In this document: positions 62,014 through 64,000 of the stretch, piece after piece
Layout: each line of letters starts with the position of its first letter
Position numbering within the stretch: position 1 is the first letter of the stretch
Origin: Neomoorella carbonis
Lineage (GTDB): Bacteria > Bacillota > DSM-521 > Neomoorellales > Neomoorellaceae
Direction: 5' to 3'
NCBI RefSeq assembly: GCF_045278715.1
Contig: NZ_CP136420.1
Span: 186,001-250,000 of the forward strand
DNA length: 64,000 bases
Program-made: the position numbers and the translations under genes
Notes under the pieces: generated by a model
Databases searched by the model: none
What the model was told of the DNA's origin: nothing
What the model saw: only the letters and a program-made list of their open reading frames with translations

Positions 62014-64000
62014 GTGTTGCAATTTATCGCCGATTTCCACGTCCACTCCCATTATTCCCGGGCCACCAGCAGGGATGCCACGCCGGAGAACTTTTACCGC
62101 TACGCTGTGTATAAAGGCGTGACCCTGGTGGGCAGCGGCGATTTTACCCATCCGGCCTGGCGGGAGGAACTGCGGGACAGGCTGGAGCCGGCTGAGGATG
62201 GCCTTTACCGCCTGAAGGAGGAATTCTGCCGGGCGGTAGAGGAAGATACCGCCGCCGGAATGCCGGAGGCTTGGTTTAAGGGTGGAGACCCGCTTCGAGG
62301 CATTTTTCGCGGCGGATCCAGTTACGTTCCCTCCGGCCTGGACGGGCGGCCCCTTGTGCGTTTCATCATAAGTGGAGAAATCAGCACCATTTATAAAAAA
62401 GACGGGCGCACCCGTAAAGTCCACCACCTCATCCTCCTGCCCGATCTTGAGGCAGCGGAAGCCCTCAGCCGCCGCCTGGAGGGGATCGGCAACCTCCATT
62501 CCGACGGCCGGCCCATCCTCGGCCTGGACAGCCGCAAGCTCCTGGAGATGACCCTGGAGGCCTGCCCGCAAGCCGTCTTTATCCCAGCCCACATCTGGAC
62601 ACCCCATTTCTCCCTCTTTGGCGCCAACTCGGGGTTTGATAGTATGGAAGAGTGCTTTGAGGACCTGGCCGGTTACATCTGCGCCGTGGAAACGGGCCTT
62701 TCTTCCGACCCGCCCATGAACTGGCGCCTTTCCGCTCTGGATCGCTTTACCCTTGTTTCCAATTCCGATGCCCATTCTCCTCGCCACCTGGCCAGGGAGG
62801 CCAACATCTTCAACACCGAGCTTTCCTACCCGGCCATCCGTCGAGCCCTGCAGGAACGGGAAGGGGCCGGTTTCCTGGGTACTCTGGAGTTTTTTCCCGA
62901 GGAAGGTAAATATCACTATGACGGCCACCGCGCCTGCAATATCTGCTGGCCGCCAGCCCGTACGCGGGCGGCAGGTGGAGTGTGTCCCGCCTGCGGCCGC
63001 AAGGTGACCGTCGGCGTGCTGCACCGGGTGGAGGAACTGGCCGACCGGGAAGAAGGGGTTCGCCCGGAGGGCGCCCGCCCATATGAGAGCCTGGTTCCCC
63101 TGCCGGAGGTGCTGGCGTCGGCCCTGGGTGTGGGTACCGCATCTAAAAAAGTCACCGCCCTTTACTTTGACCTGCTCCGCTGTCTGGGCCCGGAGCTGGT
63201 AGTGCTGCGGGAGGCCCCCCTGGAGGCCATTGCCCGGGTGGGTGGGGCTGCGGTGGCTGAAGCCATCCGGCGCATGCGCGCCGGTGAAGTGGAAACCCGG
63301 CCGGGTTTTGATGGCGAGTATGGTAAAATCATCCTGATCCGGCCGGAGGAGAGGAAGTACTTGGCAGGGCAGGCTACCCTGTTTGAGGAAGCCGGGGAGA
63401 TTGCTGCCGCAGCAGCTAACAGTGGCTGCCGGGCTGGTAGAGCCGGGGAAAAGACCAAAGCCGGTAAGGAAGTAAAAAAGGAGAAGGCAGCGGCAAAGGG
63501 CAGCGATGCGGCAGCGCAGGTGAGGCGGCGGGTAGCCCCGGAGGAGTTAGCCGTGCCGGCATTGGGAGGGGTGACGCCATCTATAGCGGAGGATCCAAGC
63601 CAGACCGCAGACTCTGCCGGTGGGGAACCTGTTCCGGTTAAGGCGGTAACAGGCCCCGGGGTTCTCCTGGCCGGCCTCAATGAGGAACAGCGGCTGGCAG
63701 TCACCGCGGCAGGAGGCCAGGTTATTGTCCTGGCCGGACCGGGTACGGGTAAGACCAGCACCCTGGTCCACCGCCTGGCCTACTTAATAGGTGTGCGAGG
63801 CATTTCTCCCGCCCAGATTACGGCCGTCACCTTTACCAATAAAGCTGCCGCCGAAATCCGGCAGCGCGTGGTAGAACTGCTGGGGGAGGCCGCCGGGATT
63901 GAGGGTTTAACCATCGGTACCTTTCACAGCATCTGCCTGGATCTGCTGCGGTGCTGGCCAGGGCAGGACCGGGCAATGATCTTTGCCGGCCGGGAGCAGC
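62014..64000 (+). CDS. EndoQ-like PHP nuclease fused to UvrD-type helicase (3' end outside window)
   Basis: The frame is open for 662 codons from GTG 62014 (TTG 62017 also possible) to the window edge. Residues 1-270 form a PHP domain (FIADFHVHSHYSRATSR, VGSGDFTHP, HLILLPD, PAHIWTPHFSLFGANSG, SNSDAHSP). A zinc module CNICWPP...CPACGR then VGVLHRVEELADR and a helix-hairpin-like segment follow to about 445. This is the TIGR00375/endonuclease Q layout. A basic Ala-rich linker (about 455-550) leads to a UvrD/Rep helicase with LNEEQRLAV, AGPGTGKTS (575) and FTNKAAAEIRQR. No stop interrupts the join. EndoQ nicks 5' of deaminated bases, so this may pair nicking with unwinding (inference). Confidence 0.9.
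   Translation, partial: MLQFIADFHVHSHYSRATSRDATPENFYRYAVYKGVTLVGSGDFTHPAWREELRDRLEPAEDGLYRLKEEFCRAVEEDTAAGMPEAWFKGGDPLRGIFRGGSSYVPSGLDGRPLVRFIISGEISTIYKKDGRTRKVHHLILLPDLEAAEALSRRLEGIGNLHSDGRPILGLDSRKLLEMTLEACPQAVFIPAHIWTPHFSLFGANSGFDSMEECFEDLAGYICAVETGLSSDPPMNWRLSALDRFTLVSNSDAHSPRHLAREANIFNTELSYPAIRRALQEREGAGFLGTLEFFPEEGKYHYDGHRACNICWPPARTRAAGGVCPACGRKVTVGVLHRVEELADREEGVRPEGARPYESLVPLPEVLASALGVGTASKKVTALYFDLLRCLGPELVVLREAPLEAIARVGGAAVAEAIRRMRAGEVETRPGFDGEYGKIILIRPEERKYLAGQATLFEEAGEIAAAAANSGCRAGRAGEKTKAGKEVKKEKAAAKGSDAAAQVRRRVAPEELAVPALGGVTPSIAEDPSQTADSAGGEPVPVKAVTGPGVLLAGLNEEQRLAVTAAGGQVIVLAGPGTGKTSTLVHRLAYLIGVRGISPAQITAVTFTNKAAAEIRQRVVELLGEAAGIEGLTIGTFHSICLDLLRCWPGQDRAMIFAGREQ

Noticed and set aside
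62011..63024. 337-codon minus-strand frame
   Set aside because: Opposes the EndoQ-UvrD frame, which carries family motifs throughout; the product is glycine/alanine-rich noise.

Overview
The window reads as chromosome of a thermophilic, spore-forming, low-branching Firmicute, most likely Moorella (M. thermoacetica group) or a close relative. This is inferred from GC-rich coding with strong AGGAGG ribosome sites and frequent GTG/TTG starts, from a SleB-YpeB germination pair, long-form HPF, ClpC, ComFA/ComFC, CsaB and split transketolase, and from recall of similar proteins. No database was searched. No rRNA, tRNA or CRISPR array was found.

Layout. 1-3070: 3' end of clpC, then a minus-strand cobalamin-riboswitch operon (ECF S component plus AIR-synthase-like kinase) that fits CblT/CblS alpha-ribazole salvage. 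3073-6616: nitrogen control. Divergent amt and glnB have near-identical promoters, and an IS1202/ISNCY-type insertion sequence sits between them. The amt leader carries a two-hairpin plus terminator structure that matches the ANTAR antitermination motif. 6688-12766: BON protein, B12-binding radical SAM protein, cysteine desulfurase plus ThiI (4-thiouridine), and a trypsin-like protease. 12808-17859: sleB-ypeB, small unknown proteins, an FmdB zinc ribbon and a complete ISL3 element.

18058-25896: a PucR-type regulator followed by a tight catabolic operon (hydantoin/Asp-Glu racemase family, OPT transporter, DUF917, DUF1177, AroM, M29-like aminopeptidase) of unknown substrate. 26039-35172: cell envelope genes (DUF5693, CsaB, MurJ, FabZ, a TagO/WecA-like transferase, YetF-like protein, phosphohexomutase). 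The transferase and the mutase share a conserved leader motif. 35227-41387: diguanylate cyclase, ComFA/ComFC, cold shock protein, HPF and an unknown protein. 41516-45606: secA, a 211-bp structured non-coding element, and prfB with its programmed +1 frameshift.

45757-52702: radical SAM/SPASM-like protein with an HTH regulator, AarF kinase, ferredoxin, YitT and split transketolase. 52800-56758: ftsE-ftsX, an EnvC-like M23 activator and a CtpB-like protease, a coherent division/peptidoglycan-hydrolase control module. 56912-61117: isochorismatase-fold hydrolase, RtcB and UvrB. 61164-61873: a PIN/AbrB toxin-antitoxin pair. 62014 to the end: the start of a large protein joining an endonuclease-Q-like PHP/zinc module to a UvrD-type helicase, cut by the window edge.

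Strongest candidates for follow-up are the ANTAR-like amt leader, the EndoQ-UvrD fusion, the OPT-DUF917-DUF1177-AroM operon, the secA-prfB structured element and the leader motif shared by two envelope genes.
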